Of a stretch of DNA of 64,000 nt, positions 1 to 8,845 are shown piece after piece; positions within the stretch are counted from its first letter, which is position 1, and the number at the start of each line of letters is the position of its first letter. Source of the stretch: Bremerella sp. TYQ1 (GTDB lineage Bacteria > Planctomycetota > Planctomycetia > Pirellulales > Pirellulaceae); contig NZ_CP083740.1 in NCBI RefSeq assembly GCF_020150455.1, positions 5,084,001 through 5,148,000 on the forward strand. Reading direction: 5' to 3'. Below the pieces are notes generated by a model. The model was not told the origin of the DNA. It worked only from the letters and a program-made list of their open reading frames with translations, and made no database searches. Position numbers and translations under genes: made by a program.

Positions 1-321
1 CGCACCAGGCGTTTTGCCGCAACCGCCCTGCCCTTTGCACTCGTTGTGGCCACCACAAACGTGATGCTCAACGGTGGCACACGTCCCGGCGCCTGCACAT
101 TCGTTGGTGCCTTTGGCGCCTTGCCCTTTGCACTCGTTCAAGCCACGACAAGCATGCTTGGCGACCGTGGAGGTATCGGTTTCGTCGGAGGGGGCGTCGC
201 TGTCGGATGTGGTTGGTTTGGCCTGAGAACCACAGCCGATTGCTCCGGCTGCCATCATGCCACTTAACGCAGCGGCTGAAAGCTTGTGAAAGTCGCGGCG
301 GGTGTAATCTTTTTGGGACAT
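1..321 (-). CDS. Cys-rich Tat lipoprotein (partial, C-terminus outside window)
   Basis: Read by hand on the minus strand from the ATG at 321; the frame stays open to base 1, so the C-terminus is missing. Residues 8-13 (RRDFHK) form a twin-arginine motif, followed by a hydrophobic stretch ending in AIGC with Cys30, so this looks like a Tat-exported lipoprotein. After a Ser/Thr/Asp-rich linker comes a Cys-rich part with two near copies of a CxGxNECKGQG motif (Cys58/64 and Cys89/95) plus Cys75, 81 and 101. The repeated cysteines suggest metal binding or redox chemistry, but this is inference. It resembles small Cys/Gly-rich secreted proteins seen in many planctomycetes; I do not know a proven function. 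It lies downstream of sufS on the same strand with a gap of about 100 bases. Confidence 0.75.
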   Translation of the reverse strand, partial: MSQKDYTRRDFHKLSAAALSGMMAAGAIGCGSQAKPTTSDSDAPSDETDTSTVAKHACRGLNECKGQGAKGTNECAGAGTCATVEHHVCGGHNECKGQGGCGKTPGA

Positions 322-422
322 GGGGCCTGTTTCTCCTTGTCCGGAGGGGGAAGATGGTTTGTCGAAGCTAAGTGTCAGTTTATCGGATAAGGGCACGGCC
401 GTCTGGTTAGCCTTATTACCTT

Positions 423-1670
423 CTACCCGAAAAAGTCGACGGTGGTCTTCACTGCGTCGGCCAGCTTTTCTACTTCTTCCCGAGTATTGTACAGATAGAA
501 ACTGGCTCGCACACTTGCGCTGATGCCCAACTTCTTATGCAGTGGCAACGTGCAGTGGTGTCCTTCTCGTACGGCAATTCCGCGACCATCGAGGAATGTC
601 GCAATATCGCTTGCCGCGAGTCCGTCGATCACGAAGCTGACGATGCCTGCTTTTTTGCTGACGTCAGGTCCTAAGATTCGTAGCCCTGGCACATCGGCAA
701 GCAGTTCATGGGCATAGTTTGCCAGTGACTGTTCGTGCTGCAAAATGCGAGCGAGACCAACGTTTTCCAGGTACTCAATGGCCGGTTTCATCGCAATCGC
801 GTCAGCAATCGGAGGTGTGCCGGCTTCAAATTTAGCCGGCAGCATGGCTGGTGTGAATCGATCGATCTCGACCATGTCGATCATGCTTCCGCCCCCGAGG
901 AACGGCGGCATTTCTTCCAAGAGCTGCTGCTTTCCGTACAGTACGCCGACGCCGGACGGCCCTAGCATTTTATGGCCACTAAACGCCACAAAGTCGGCGT
1001 CCCAACCCGTCACGTCGATTGCTTCGTGAGGAACAGCCTGGGCGGCATCGACCACTACTTTAGCACCCACCGCGTGGGCCGCTTCGGTGATGTACGAAAT
1101 CGGGTTGATCGTTCCCAGGACATTAGACACGGCCGCAACGGCAACCACTTTCGTCCTGTCGGTCAAGACTTTGGGAAGAAAGTCGAGATCGAGCTGGCCA
1201 TCTTCCGTAATAGGAATCGCTCGAATCGTTGCTCCGGTTCGCTCGGCCAACTGCTGCCAGGGAACGAGGTTCGAGTGATGCTCCATTTCGGTCAGCAATA
1301 TCTCGTCGCCCTGGGAAACGTTCGCATCTCCCCAGCTTCGAGCGACTAGATTGATCCCCATGGTCGTTCCGCTGGTGAAAATCACCTCGTGTTCGGATTT
1401 CGCTCCCAAAAATGTTTGAATCGAACGACGAGCCACTTCAAACAGGTCGGTCGATTCGCCACTGAGTCGATGAGCCCCTCGGTGCACATTCGCGTAACGC
1501 TTTTCGTAGACGTCACTTAAACAGTCGATCACCGACTTCGGGCGTTGGCTGCTGGCACCGTTGTCGAGGTAAACCAGCGGATTGTTCTCTTCGTCGACTT
1601 GATGCAGAATGGGGAAATCGGCTCGGATGCGCTCAACGTCCAGTTGCGATTCCACGTCGAAAGTGGCCAT
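423..1670 (-). CDS. sufS: Cysteine desulfurase SufS
   Basis: PLP-dependent class V aminotransferase that takes sulfur from L-cysteine for Fe-S cluster assembly in the cytoplasm. The 415 residues match the usual SufS length. Visible landmarks are MEHHSNLVPW (about 129-138), VVVDAAQAVPH with Asp208 for the pyridine nitrogen, SGHK with Lys234 as the Schiff-base lysine, and the SufS/CsdA-type active-site loop REGHHC with Cys373 near the C-terminus, as opposed to the longer flexible loop of IscS. The start is the ATG at 1670. No SufBCD genes lie beside it in this window, so it is either an isolated sufS or the rest of the pathway is elsewhere. SufS is preferred over CsdA, but the two are hard to separate by eye. 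Confidence 0.9.
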   Translation of the reverse strand: MATFDVESQLDVERIRADFPILHQVDEENNPLVYLDNGASSQRPKSVIDCLSDVYEKRYANVHRGAHRLSGESTDLFEVARRSIQTFLGAKSEHEVIFTSGTTMGINLVARSWGDANVSQGDEILLTEMEHHSNLVPWQQLAERTGATIRAIPITEDGQLDLDFLPKVLTDRTKVVAVAAVSNVLGTINPISYITEAAHAVGAKVVVDAAQAVPHEAIDVTGWDADFVAFSGHKMLGPSGVGVLYGKQQLLEEMPPFLGGGSMIDMVEIDRFTPAMLPAKFEAGTPPIADAIAMKPAIEYLENVGLARILQHEQSLANYAHELLADVPGLRILGPDVSKKAGIVSFVIDGLAASDIATFLDGRGIAVREGHHCTLPLHKKLGISASVRASFYLYNTREEVEKLADAVKTTVDFFG

Positions 1671-1783
1671 GAAATTGAGTTCTGTTGGGGGAATGAGGCG
1701 TCTTAGAACGCCTGCTCATTTTTCGCATACTTAGGTTATTTTATTCCCCAGGACCCAATCGGACAACGAGCGGTTCGCCCCCT

Positions 1784-2752
1784 TTATTTAAGTCGCCAGA
1801 ACGTTTCCCACTCGATTTTCAGTTGTTTGCGTCGCTCTTCTGTATCTTGAGCGAATCGTGCGGCATCGACGGGATAGCCGGCCGTTTCCGCAATGCCAGG
1901 CACTTCCGCCGCCCAATAGCGATTGATGGCCTTCATTGCGACTTCTCGGTGATATTTTGCAAACAGCGATGCCAACGCGGTCGGCAGAAAGCCTTCGCCT
2001 TTCGAGCGAAATTCGATTGTCACTTCCAACGGCCCGACTTCTCCGAAATATCGACTCACGCCACGAGACTCTTCCAAAATCTTCCACCACGCGTCGGGAA
2101 AAAAATGCTGCAAGAGGCCGGCGTAATAGTCGCGTCCCCCATGTTTATCGCAAACGATTCGGACCGCTTGAGGGTGACCGTCGTCGATCGATTGAAGAAG
2201 TTTTCTTAAGAGGCCAAGCGACGCGTGCGAAAGAACGGTGCTCTTGTTACCAATTCGCGTCAGGCGTTTGTTGTAGGCTTTTTCGGTCAGGAAGACACAG
2301 CGAACATCCGTCAACCCGATACCTGCTTCCTCGCATGCCTGTTGGAATAATGTTGCTCGAGATTCCAAGCGGTCGGCAATCGCTTGCAGTGGAAACGTAG
2401 GGTTCCAGTCTTCATACCACGGCGCGAGATCTGAGGCTGCGTCTTCCTCTAAATCTGGTTCGCAGCAGCCTCGCCAGATGGGCATCGTAGATGTCAGCTT
2501 GGCAGCCGAGGCAAACACAGCTTCTTCAAGGAGCGACAAATCGTTTCGCTTGCCGTAAACCGCCTTCGAGTCAGCAATGGCTAAATGCGTTTTGCTCGGT
2601 TTCCTTGCGACAGCTTTTTGGAGTAGATCGTATAGTTCGACCTGGTCCAGATCGTCATGCCGTTGGTCAAGCTGCCAAACGGTGCCGCCGATTACCAAGG
2701 GACCGATGTTGGGGCCGTAGCCTGCTTCATCTACTCCGATCAAATATGCCAC
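1784..2752 (-). CDS. Divergent ribonuclease HII-like protein
   Basis: A 322-residue protein starting with GTG at 2752. The N-terminus, GVDEAGYGPNIGPLV (residues 6-20), copies the RNase HII signature DEAGRGPLAGPV, with Asp8 and Glu9 as the expected metal ligands. Further RNase HII-like pieces follow: an ADSK segment (like DDSKKL), a central CDKHGGRDYY that could supply the third acidic residue, and ALASLFAKYHRE (like ASILAKVTRD). It is about 100 residues longer than bacterial RNase HII (near 200), with inserts between the motifs. RNase HII nicks RNA-DNA hybrids at ribonucleotides. Whether this one keeps that activity or is a planctomycete relative with a new job is unknown. The Arg of DEAGRG is Tyr here. 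Confidence 0.6.
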   Translation of the reverse strand: MAYLIGVDEAGYGPNIGPLVIGGTVWQLDQRHDDLDQVELYDLLQKAVARKPSKTHLAIADSKAVYGKRNDLSLLEEAVFASAAKLTSTMPIWRGCCEPDLEEDAASDLAPWYEDWNPTFPLQAIADRLESRATLFQQACEEAGIGLTDVRCVFLTEKAYNKRLTRIGNKSTVLSHASLGLLRKLLQSIDDGHPQAVRIVCDKHGGRDYYAGLLQHFFPDAWWKILEESRGVSRYFGEVGPLEVTIEFRSKGEGFLPTALASLFAKYHREVAMKAINRYWAAEVPGIAETAGYPVDAARFAQDTEERRKQLKIEWETFWRLK

Positions 2753-2811
2753 GTGTTTGCCTGTCAGCGAGTCTTCTCGAAAGATACGAACTCGCTTGGT
2801 TCTAAGGCGAT

Positions 2812-5800
2812 TTACCGAAATTGCAAGAGGCCGAAGTCGCTGGGGGTTACTTCAAAGCCAGCCGTCGCAGGCCACGCTTCCGTCCCTTCGCCAACAATCA
2901 CTCGTTGTACAGCCATTCCCCAAGAGTCGCCTGGTTGGAGTAGTTCGCCGGTCAATTCATCGAAGGGGATGGCCGCTTCGATCGTCCAAGACTGGGCGTC
3001 CTGTTCTGCAGCGACATACCAGCGTGGATTCCACGACTGGTTGCCGGCCAGCGAGTCGGAGGTCATCCCACGGTAATCGACCGTCAAACAGTAGGCGGTC
3101 GCATAGTCGCGATCGAGATCGAGATAGATATGGACGCGATCGCTTTCGTCAAGATTCGAGTCGCGTTCGCGACGATGTTCCGAAGTGGTGTCGTAGCGGA
3201 ACGCTTTCGATTTCATACAACGAATCGCAATATACAAATAGTCTTCGTCGAACCCCATCAGCATCGCGGCTGGAGGAGCACCCTTGGCCGTCGAGGTCGT
3301 TCCTGCTTGAAAGTCTTGCGGTTTGCCAGTTTGCCAGATCCGGTCGTTTAGTCGACCATCGAGAATTGGCTTCGATTCGTCGTAGTTCGCCGCCACAATT
3401 GGGGCATCGACTCGGCTGTTACCGCGGCCTAAGACCAGCTCCCACTGAGCTCGCTGGCACCACGCATTCTCTTGACCAAGATTGAGCAGCCGTCGCACGT
3501 AAGATTCTCCCTGACGCGAGTGCCCTTGTTCGGACAGCAGCCGCTCAAGCAAAAATGCCAGGGAAGGATCGGCAAGCACGTGAGGCATCGTTTGATTCAG
3601 TTCAGCAATCAGTTCTACCGCTCGCTCTGGAGACTTCGTAGGACGCTGGTAGTTGCTGGCTTTATTGAAAGAGACCGTGGCGATGTCATGCTTGTCCGCT
3701 TCCGTCTCTTTCGTTTCTGTTTCCTGTGGTTTAGTCGGCGTTGCGAACTCGACCGTATCGCGGCCGAGGAACTGAATCTCCTCACTGGCGTAATAGGCCA
3801 AAAGCCATGCGGCCGAACGTTCCGCAAGAACATGGTTTGGGAAGTTGCGCACCAATTGATGATGCATGTCAGCGGCGAGAGTTAAATTGCCACTTGCGTT
3901 TGCTTTGCCAGCCAAGTGAGAAAGGACTTCCACGCTTCGAGCGGGCGGTAGTTCTTCAGAAAGCTTCAACATTTGACCTAGGACTAACGCACTACGCTGG
4001 TCGTCTTTCACGGCCAGATTGATCATTTCCAGCATGTTGCGGCGTTTCTGCGCGGTTCGCTGCAGCTTTGCTAGGTCGACGATGGGCATCTGCTGTGGCG
4101 GCCGCCGGGCTCCCTTTCCAGCGGGCACCGAAAGTCCGGTGAACAAGTCGCTGAGCCGATCCCCGAGCAGTCCGCTGGACCGGAGTACTTTGAATCGTAG
4201 CGTGGAAGGGCCGTCTTCGAGCTTGCCGGTGGCGATGCCTCGCGACACGCCGGCGTGCTCGGAAAGGGACATCGCCAGTTGGGGAGAGATTTGGGTCGAG
4301 TTCAACGAAATCGAACCGTTTTGGTTCTCCGGAACGACGCTACAGACCCTGGCCACCGACCAGGTCTTTAGTCCCAGCTTGGAAAGTTGTTCCGGAAACA
4401 CTTCCGGATCGTTCGCTTGCTCGACCGCTTTGAGAACCATTTGATTGATCAGATATGCCAGCGGTGTCTTGCCGGTCGGGTCGGCATAGTCTGTCACGAT
4501 CACGGTCGGTTGCCACTGGCGGATTTGCTGCACCAAATAGCGTTCGGCAGCAGCGAGCCCTCGGCCATCGTTGGCCGTGTCCCATTCAGCAACCATCTGC
4601 TTGCCGCTCAACTTCAATTGCGTATCGTGGGCCGGGAATTGCCAGGCCGTGTGACCGAAGTTTCCACCTCCATGCACAATGGCATCTTGCAAGGGGAGCC
4701 GCGGCAGGCCGCTCTCTTGCGTGGGGCGATTGATGATGTCGATACCGGTTAAATAGCCTTGGGTGCCGGCATGGTGACTGATGAGCTCGTACGGAATGAT
4801 GGAAGGATCGTGAAAGATTCCCAGCAGTGCAAGTCGCTCGCCACCCTGTTTTTGGACAGTCCAAGTCGTTCCACCGTCGGTGGTGTGCAGGATCGTTCCG
4901 AGCGAGCCGACGGCCCAGCCGGTCGATTCGTTGCGGAAAAAGAGCCCGTGAATGTTCGCAGTGGTCGGCAATTTTTGTGTCGAGAACGTTTGTCCGCCAT
5001 CTTGGGAATGCAGCAAGAAACTGCCAGGCGAACCGCCGATCCAAATATGTTTGCCGAGTCGCTCGACCACGTAGAGATCCACGTTGCGGTCCGTTTCAGC
5101 CAGTGGATCTGCGGCGACCACTTCCCACGAAACGCCGGCGTTGGTACTGCTGAGGATCAGTCCCCCTTCGCCGACCGCGGTAGCATCTTGTGAACCGGCG
5201 ACGACGATATCTTGCATGTCACGAAGCGGGTCGACTTCAATGGTCGGTTTACGAATCCCGCCTCGATCGGCCAACGAAATATTGCCTCCACCACCGGCGA
5301 GAATCAATTCGCCGTTGGGTAGGACGGCAAATCGATGGAAACGCCGATTTTGAGTTCCTGGCAGGCATCGCCAACTGCGGCCGCCATCGGTCGTTTCAAA
5401 TAGACCGCTGGGAAATAGATGCGAGTTGTAGCCGACTGCCCAGCCATGACGGGTGTCTTCAAACCGAACCGCCGTCAGCTTCGGCAGCGATTGTTCGGGA
5501 AGTGTCTCCCAGGTAACGCCACCGTCGGAGGTTCGTATGACGACGCCGCGCGTCTGATTGCTGTACGGCTGTTGGTGACCACCTACGGCCCAGCCGTGAC
5601 GCATGTCGGTGAAGTGGACACTGTGCAGATGGGCATCGGTGCCGGAAGGAATTTGTTCCCATTGAACTCCCGCATCGCTGGTTCGCCAGATGGAACCATG
5701 ATCGCCGACAGCAATCCCATGCCGATCGTCCACGAAAGTGACGTCATTCAGCCGCGCGTCGAGGTACCACATATTTGGCACATCGGCGAAAACTGGGGCG

Positions 5801-5874
5801 GCTAGCATCGCTAGCGTGGCGATCGCGTACATGTACGAGAAGGGGCGACCGAAGGCTGGAATGAGTCCGTTCAT
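2812..5874 (-). CDS. Secreted beta-propeller / PIG-L-like / CBM9-like protein
   Basis: About 1,020 residues. The first ATG (5874) gives a clean signal peptide ending near FA|DVPN; a GTG 12 bases upstream is also possible. Residues about 35-345 hold repeated HGxAVG ... TxDGGxxW units, typical of Ycf48/BNR-like sialidase-fold propellers. Residues about 345-520 resemble a LmbE/PIG-L deacetylase core (LGIFHDPS near the start, PTVIVTDYADP later) but without the HPDD zinc motif. A helical, TPR-like stretch follows (about 600-790), then from about 835 a CBM9-like module (ILDGRLNDRIW, DRVHIYLDLDRD, IEAAIPFDEL). It is probably periplasmic or surface-bound. The domain order is directly visible; no catalytic role can be assigned. 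Confidence 0.65.
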   Translation of the reverse strand: MNGLIPAFGRPFSYMYAIATLAMLAAPVFADVPNMWYLDARLNDVTFVDDRHGIAVGDHGSIWRTSDAGVQWEQIPSGTDAHLHSVHFTDMRHGWAVGGHQQPYSNQTRGVVIRTSDGGVTWETLPEQSLPKLTAVRFEDTRHGWAVGYNSHLFPSGLFETTDGGRSWRCLPGTQNRRFHRFAVLPNGELILAGGGGNISLADRGGIRKPTIEVDPLRDMQDIVVAGSQDATAVGEGGLILSSTNAGVSWEVVAADPLAETDRNVDLYVVERLGKHIWIGGSPGSFLLHSQDGGQTFSTQKLPTTANIHGLFFRNESTGWAVGSLGTILHTTDGGTTWTVQKQGGERLALLGIFHDPSIIPYELISHHAGTQGYLTGIDIINRPTQESGLPRLPLQDAIVHGGGNFGHTAWQFPAHDTQLKLSGKQMVAEWDTANDGRGLAAAERYLVQQIRQWQPTVIVTDYADPTGKTPLAYLINQMVLKAVEQANDPEVFPEQLSKLGLKTWSVARVCSVVPENQNGSISLNSTQISPQLAMSLSEHAGVSRGIATGKLEDGPSTLRFKVLRSSGLLGDRLSDLFTGLSVPAGKGARRPPQQMPIVDLAKLQRTAQKRRNMLEMINLAVKDDQRSALVLGQMLKLSEELPPARSVEVLSHLAGKANASGNLTLAADMHHQLVRNFPNHVLAERSAAWLLAYYASEEIQFLGRDTVEFATPTKPQETETKETEADKHDIATVSFNKASNYQRPTKSPERAVELIAELNQTMPHVLADPSLAFLLERLLSEQGHSRQGESYVRRLLNLGQENAWCQRAQWELVLGRGNSRVDAPIVAANYDESKPILDGRLNDRIWQTGKPQDFQAGTTSTAKGAPPAAMLMGFDEDYLYIAIRCMKSKAFRYDTTSEHRRERDSNLDESDRVHIYLDLDRDYATAYCLTVDYRGMTSDSLAGNQSWNPRWYVAAEQDAQSWTIEAAIPFDELTGELLQPGDSWGMAVQRVIVGEGTEAWPATAGFEVTPSDFGLLQFR

Positions 5875-6048
5875 TCGACAAACCACGAGAATATAAGGAG
5901 ATCAAGTTCGAGAATCGCGACGGAATCTTAGAAGAAACGGCAAGATCGTGCCAATCCGGTTCGCCCGACTTTAGAGAATTCCTGCGAACCAAACCGAGAA
6001 AAGTGCGATAAACAGAAGGGAAAGTCACACTTTTATGGGGAGAGATGC

Positions 6049-6825
6049 ATGCATTTGCCAAGCTGCCGAGCCACGTTGCCGTTGGTCTTAGGCATTCTGT
6101 TGGCGATGCCAAGCATGCTATCAGCGGCTCCCTCCGCCGATTTCGAGAAGTTTCTTTCCCCCATTCTGGAAGATGCGGTCCGGCGTTCGTTGCCGACATC
6201 GTTCAAAGACGAGTCGGATTGGAATCGCACGCACGACTTCACCAAGCGGCTGAAAGTTCGTGGGAAATGGAACAGCTTGAAGCTGGAGCGTGTCCGCGAG
6301 GCGAAAAACCATGGCGATTGGGTTCGCTACCTGGGACATATTGAAGATCCGAAACAGCATGTGCAAATCTGGATCGAAGATCTCAACGTCGGCCCGATGC
6401 GTTCGACGTGCCAAATCCATGCCCGCGTCGAATTTCAGGGAGAAGCGGAGTATCAGCAGTGGCTTCGGGGCGTACGTCTTCTGGGAGTCAGTGTCGTGGC
6501 GGAAGCGACCGTAAAAATCCGACTCGACGTGCAGCTCGACAGCAAATGGGACCGCTCCAAGTTGCTATCCACGGCCGAATTCACACCTACCGTCACCGGC
6601 GGGCAGATCGATCTCGAGCGGTTTTACGTCCACCGCATCGGCAAAGCCCACGGCGAAGTGGCCGAACAAATCGGTGAGCAATTGGAAGGGACGCTTGTCA
6701 AAAAGGTCGCCAAGCAGAACGAAAAGTTAGTTCGCGAAGCCAATAAGGCGATCGCCAAAGAGCTGGAAAACGGCACCGTCAAGCTCGACTTGATCGACTA
6801 TCTAAAGAAGCAGTTGGCGAAGTAG
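6049..6825 (+). CDS. Secreted protein of unknown function
   Basis: 258 residues, starting with ATG at 6049 behind a GGGGAG ribosome site (an ATG 4 bases earlier is in another frame). Residues 1-26 form a signal peptide with likely cleavage after LSAA. The mature part begins with a helix (FEKFLSPILEDAVRR), continues with alternating polar/hydrophobic strands (HVQIWIEDLNVG, CQIHARVEF, VKIRLDVQL), and ends in a long charged helix rich in Lys and Glu (VAEQIGEQLEGTLVKKVAK onward). No Cys pair, TM segment or catalytic motif is visible. The layout recalls lipid- or polymer-binding periplasmic proteins, but I do not recognise the family. It stands alone, divergent from the propeller gene and upstream of bioF. 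Confidence 0.7.
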   Translation: MHLPSCRATLPLVLGILLAMPSMLSAAPSADFEKFLSPILEDAVRRSLPTSFKDESDWNRTHDFTKRLKVRGKWNSLKLERVREAKNHGDWVRYLGHIEDPKQHVQIWIEDLNVGPMRSTCQIHARVEFQGEAEYQQWLRGVRLLGVSVVAEATVKIRLDVQLDSKWDRSKLLSTAEFTPTVTGGQIDLERFYVHRIGKAHGEVAEQIGEQLEGTLVKKVAKQNEKLVREANKAIAKELENGTVKLDLIDYLKKQLAK

Positions 6826-6923
6826 CACTTTCTTCCGACGCACGGCACTTCGATCCCCGGCTTTGAATGAAGCGACGAACGACGATAATGAAGCGTATGT
6901 CGTCGTTTTCTCGGAAAGTGCCC

Positions 6924-8087
6924 ATGTCTGATTCGCTCGATTGGATTCCTGAACAGCTCGATCTTCTCCAGGCCATGGAGCGTCGCCGTGACGTTCATGT
7001 TCGAGCGACACCTCAAGGGGCGACTGTGGCGTGGAAAGATGCGACGCTGATCAACTTTGGCAGCAACGACTACCTCGATCTGGCCGCCGATAACCGCCTT
7101 GCCGAAGCGGCTCAAAAGGCGATCGAGCAAGATGGTTGGGGAAGTGGGGCGAGTCCTTTAATCACGGGGCATGGTCGCCAGCAGCGAGAGTTGGAGAAGG
7201 CCCTTGCCGCGTTCGAAGGAACCGAAGCCGCACTGACATTTTCTAGTGGCTTCGCTGCAAATGCCGGGACGATCGATGCAGTAACCGATCGTGGCGATGT
7301 CATTCTGAGCGACGAAAAGAATCATGCGAGCATTATCGATGGCACGCGGCTTTCCAAAGCGACCGTAAGAGTGTACCCGCACCGCGACGTGGACTATCTC
7401 GAGAACCTGCTCAAACAGTGCGGCACGTTTCGCCGGCGATTGATCGTGACCGATACGCTCTTCAGCATGGATGGCACGATCGCTCCGCTGGAAGAGTTGG
7501 TCGAACTCGCTGAGCAATATAACGCCATGCTGATGGTCGATGAAGCGCATGCGACTGGGGTGTTCGGCAACCATGGGCATGGGCTGTGCGAACACTTCGG
7601 TGTGGAAGACCGAGTGCCGATCCGTGTCGGTACGTTCAGCAAAGCACTCGGCGGCCATGGTGGGTTCGTTGTTGGTTCGCAAGCTCTGATCGACTGGCTG
7701 GTCAATCGCTCGCGTCCCTATATCTTTTCAACCGCCGCCCCGGCCGCAAATGCCGCCGCTATGTTGGCGTCGCTGGAAATCGTGCAGAGCGAACCATCAC
7801 GGCGGATTGCGGTGATGGAGCACGCCGACTATTTGCGAAAGAAACTTCGCGAGCAAGGGTGGAGTTTGGGAGACAGCCAAAGTCAGATCATCCCGATTAT
7901 CGTCGGTACCGAGACACTGGCGATGGAGCTTTCGGCGAAGTTATTTCAATTGGGCATGCTTGTCCCCGGCATTCGTCCCCCGTCGGTTCCTGACGGGGAG
8001 TGTCTCCTGCGGATCAGTCTTTCCGCAGGTCACACGCGGCAGCACTTGGACACGTTGGTCGAAGCCTTGGGGACCGTTCGTTTCTAA
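6924..8087 (+). CDS. bioF: 8-amino-7-oxononanoate synthase (biotin synthesis)
   Basis: PLP enzyme of the alpha-oxoamine synthase family; BioF condenses pimeloyl-ACP/CoA with alanine in biotin synthesis. The ATG at 6924 is chosen because the family begins at about DWIPEQL; an upstream ATG at 6867 would add 19 basic residues. In the 387-residue product: FGSNDYLDLA near 45-54, GSGASPLITGHG near 73-84, His134, MVDEAHATG with Asp206 and His209, and GTFSKALGGHGG with Lys240 as the PLP lysine. The reading is clear for the family. 2-amino-3-ketobutyrate CoA ligase (Kbl) is a close relative, but the length and N-terminal motifs fit BioF better. No other bio genes are nearby. Confidence 0.85.
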   Translation: MSDSLDWIPEQLDLLQAMERRRDVHVRATPQGATVAWKDATLINFGSNDYLDLAADNRLAEAAQKAIEQDGWGSGASPLITGHGRQQRELEKALAAFEGTEAALTFSSGFAANAGTIDAVTDRGDVILSDEKNHASIIDGTRLSKATVRVYPHRDVDYLENLLKQCGTFRRRLIVTDTLFSMDGTIAPLEELVELAEQYNAMLMVDEAHATGVFGNHGHGLCEHFGVEDRVPIRVGTFSKALGGHGGFVVGSQALIDWLVNRSRPYIFSTAAPAANAAAMLASLEIVQSEPSRRIAVMEHADYLRKKLREQGWSLGDSQSQIIPIIVGTETLAMELSAKLFQLGMLVPGIRPPSVPDGECLLRISLSAGHTRQHLDTLVEALGTVRF

Positions 8088-8656
8088 GCTTTTCCAATTG
8101 GCGACGAATAACGGCATGGTATTATTCCACTAAGAGTAAGACGTTTTCACTTCGGATCAGAACCATTCAAATCTTTGCTCTCTTACTTGCGTTATTCGTC
8201 ACCGTTCCCTTGGTGGAACTTTTTCTATTGCTATGGCTTTCTCATGCCACCAGCATTTGGGTGACGTTCGGAACCGTGCTTTTCACCGGCATCCTGGGCT
8301 CACTGCTGGCGCGAAGCCAAGGCTTTTCGACGTGGCAGAAAATTCAGTCGCAGCTAGCCGCTGGACAAATGCCTGGCAGTGCGATGGCCGATGCGGCGAT
8401 GATCTTTGCCGCAGGGGCGTTGCTGATGACGCCTGGTCTTTTAACCGATGGGGTTGGTTTCGCGATGCTAATTCCGCCCTGCCGGGCATGGATCAAGGCA
8501 CGCTTTCTCAGTTGGGCCAAGTCGAAGTTTCATATCCAAGCCAGCACCACCGTCGACGGCGAAACACGAACCTATCGCAGCTCGCCAGGCCGATCGGAAG
8601 TGGTCGACTCGTACATCGTGCCCGATCAGAAAGACCATAAGGCAATCGAAGAATAA
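8000..8656 (+). CDS. FxsA-family membrane protein
   Basis: The conserved part (from about 8155 on) fits FxsA (UPF0716): a first TM segment with PLVELFLLLWL, a second TM ending in GSLLARSQG, then a third hydrophobic stretch with LLMTPGLLTDGVGFAMLIPPCR, the family hallmark. FxsA in E. coli is an inner-membrane protein linked to exclusion of phage T7 by F plasmids. The tail is soluble and polar. The start is a problem: in this frame the only ATG/GTG/TTG start is GTG 8000, inside the last 88 bases of bioF, giving an atypical 50-residue extension before TM1. An ATG at 8116 is out of frame. So the real start may be a rare codon, or the overlap may be genuine. Confidence 0.75.
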   Translation: MSPADQSFRRSHAAALGHVGRSLGDRSFLSFSNWRRITAWYYSTKSKTFSLRIRTIQIFALLLALFVTVPLVELFLLLWLSHATSIWVTFGTVLFTGILGSLLARSQGFSTWQKIQSQLAAGQMPGSAMADAAMIFAAGALLMTPGLLTDGVGFAMLIPPCRAWIKARFLSWAKSKFHIQASTTVDGETRTYRSSPGRSEVVDSYIVPDQKDHKAIEE

Positions 8657-8775
8657 AGCTTGGGAAGTTGCGTGGAGCAGATCGACGTAGGATGGCTCCG
8701 GTTTCCGAATCGAAAGCCATCGCTTTCGGCGTTTGGCAAACGCTCCCGTCTGGACTTCGCTTTTGCTTAGTGCGC

Positions 8776-8815
8776 AAAAAAAAGATGGCTACCCGGCGAA
8801 GCGCCAGTAGCCATC
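8776..8815 (-). terminator. Rho-independent terminator of the FlhA-C-like gene
   Basis: A 9-bp stem (GATGGCTAC at 8784-8792 with GTAGCCATC at 8807-8815) encloses an inner GGCG/CGCC pairing. Read on the minus strand it is followed by eight T residues (the A-run at 8776-8783). It sits between convergent genes and ends the minus-strand gene that stops at 8846; it may also stop transcription from fxsA. Confidence 0.85.
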
Positions 8816-8845
8816 CTACAAGTTTCCAAGGGAATCGATTGGTAG

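Noticed and set aside
46..267. Plus-strand frame at the left edge
   Set aside because: It is the antisense of the Tat lipoprotein, whose Tat signal, lipobox and Cys repeats are clearly real.
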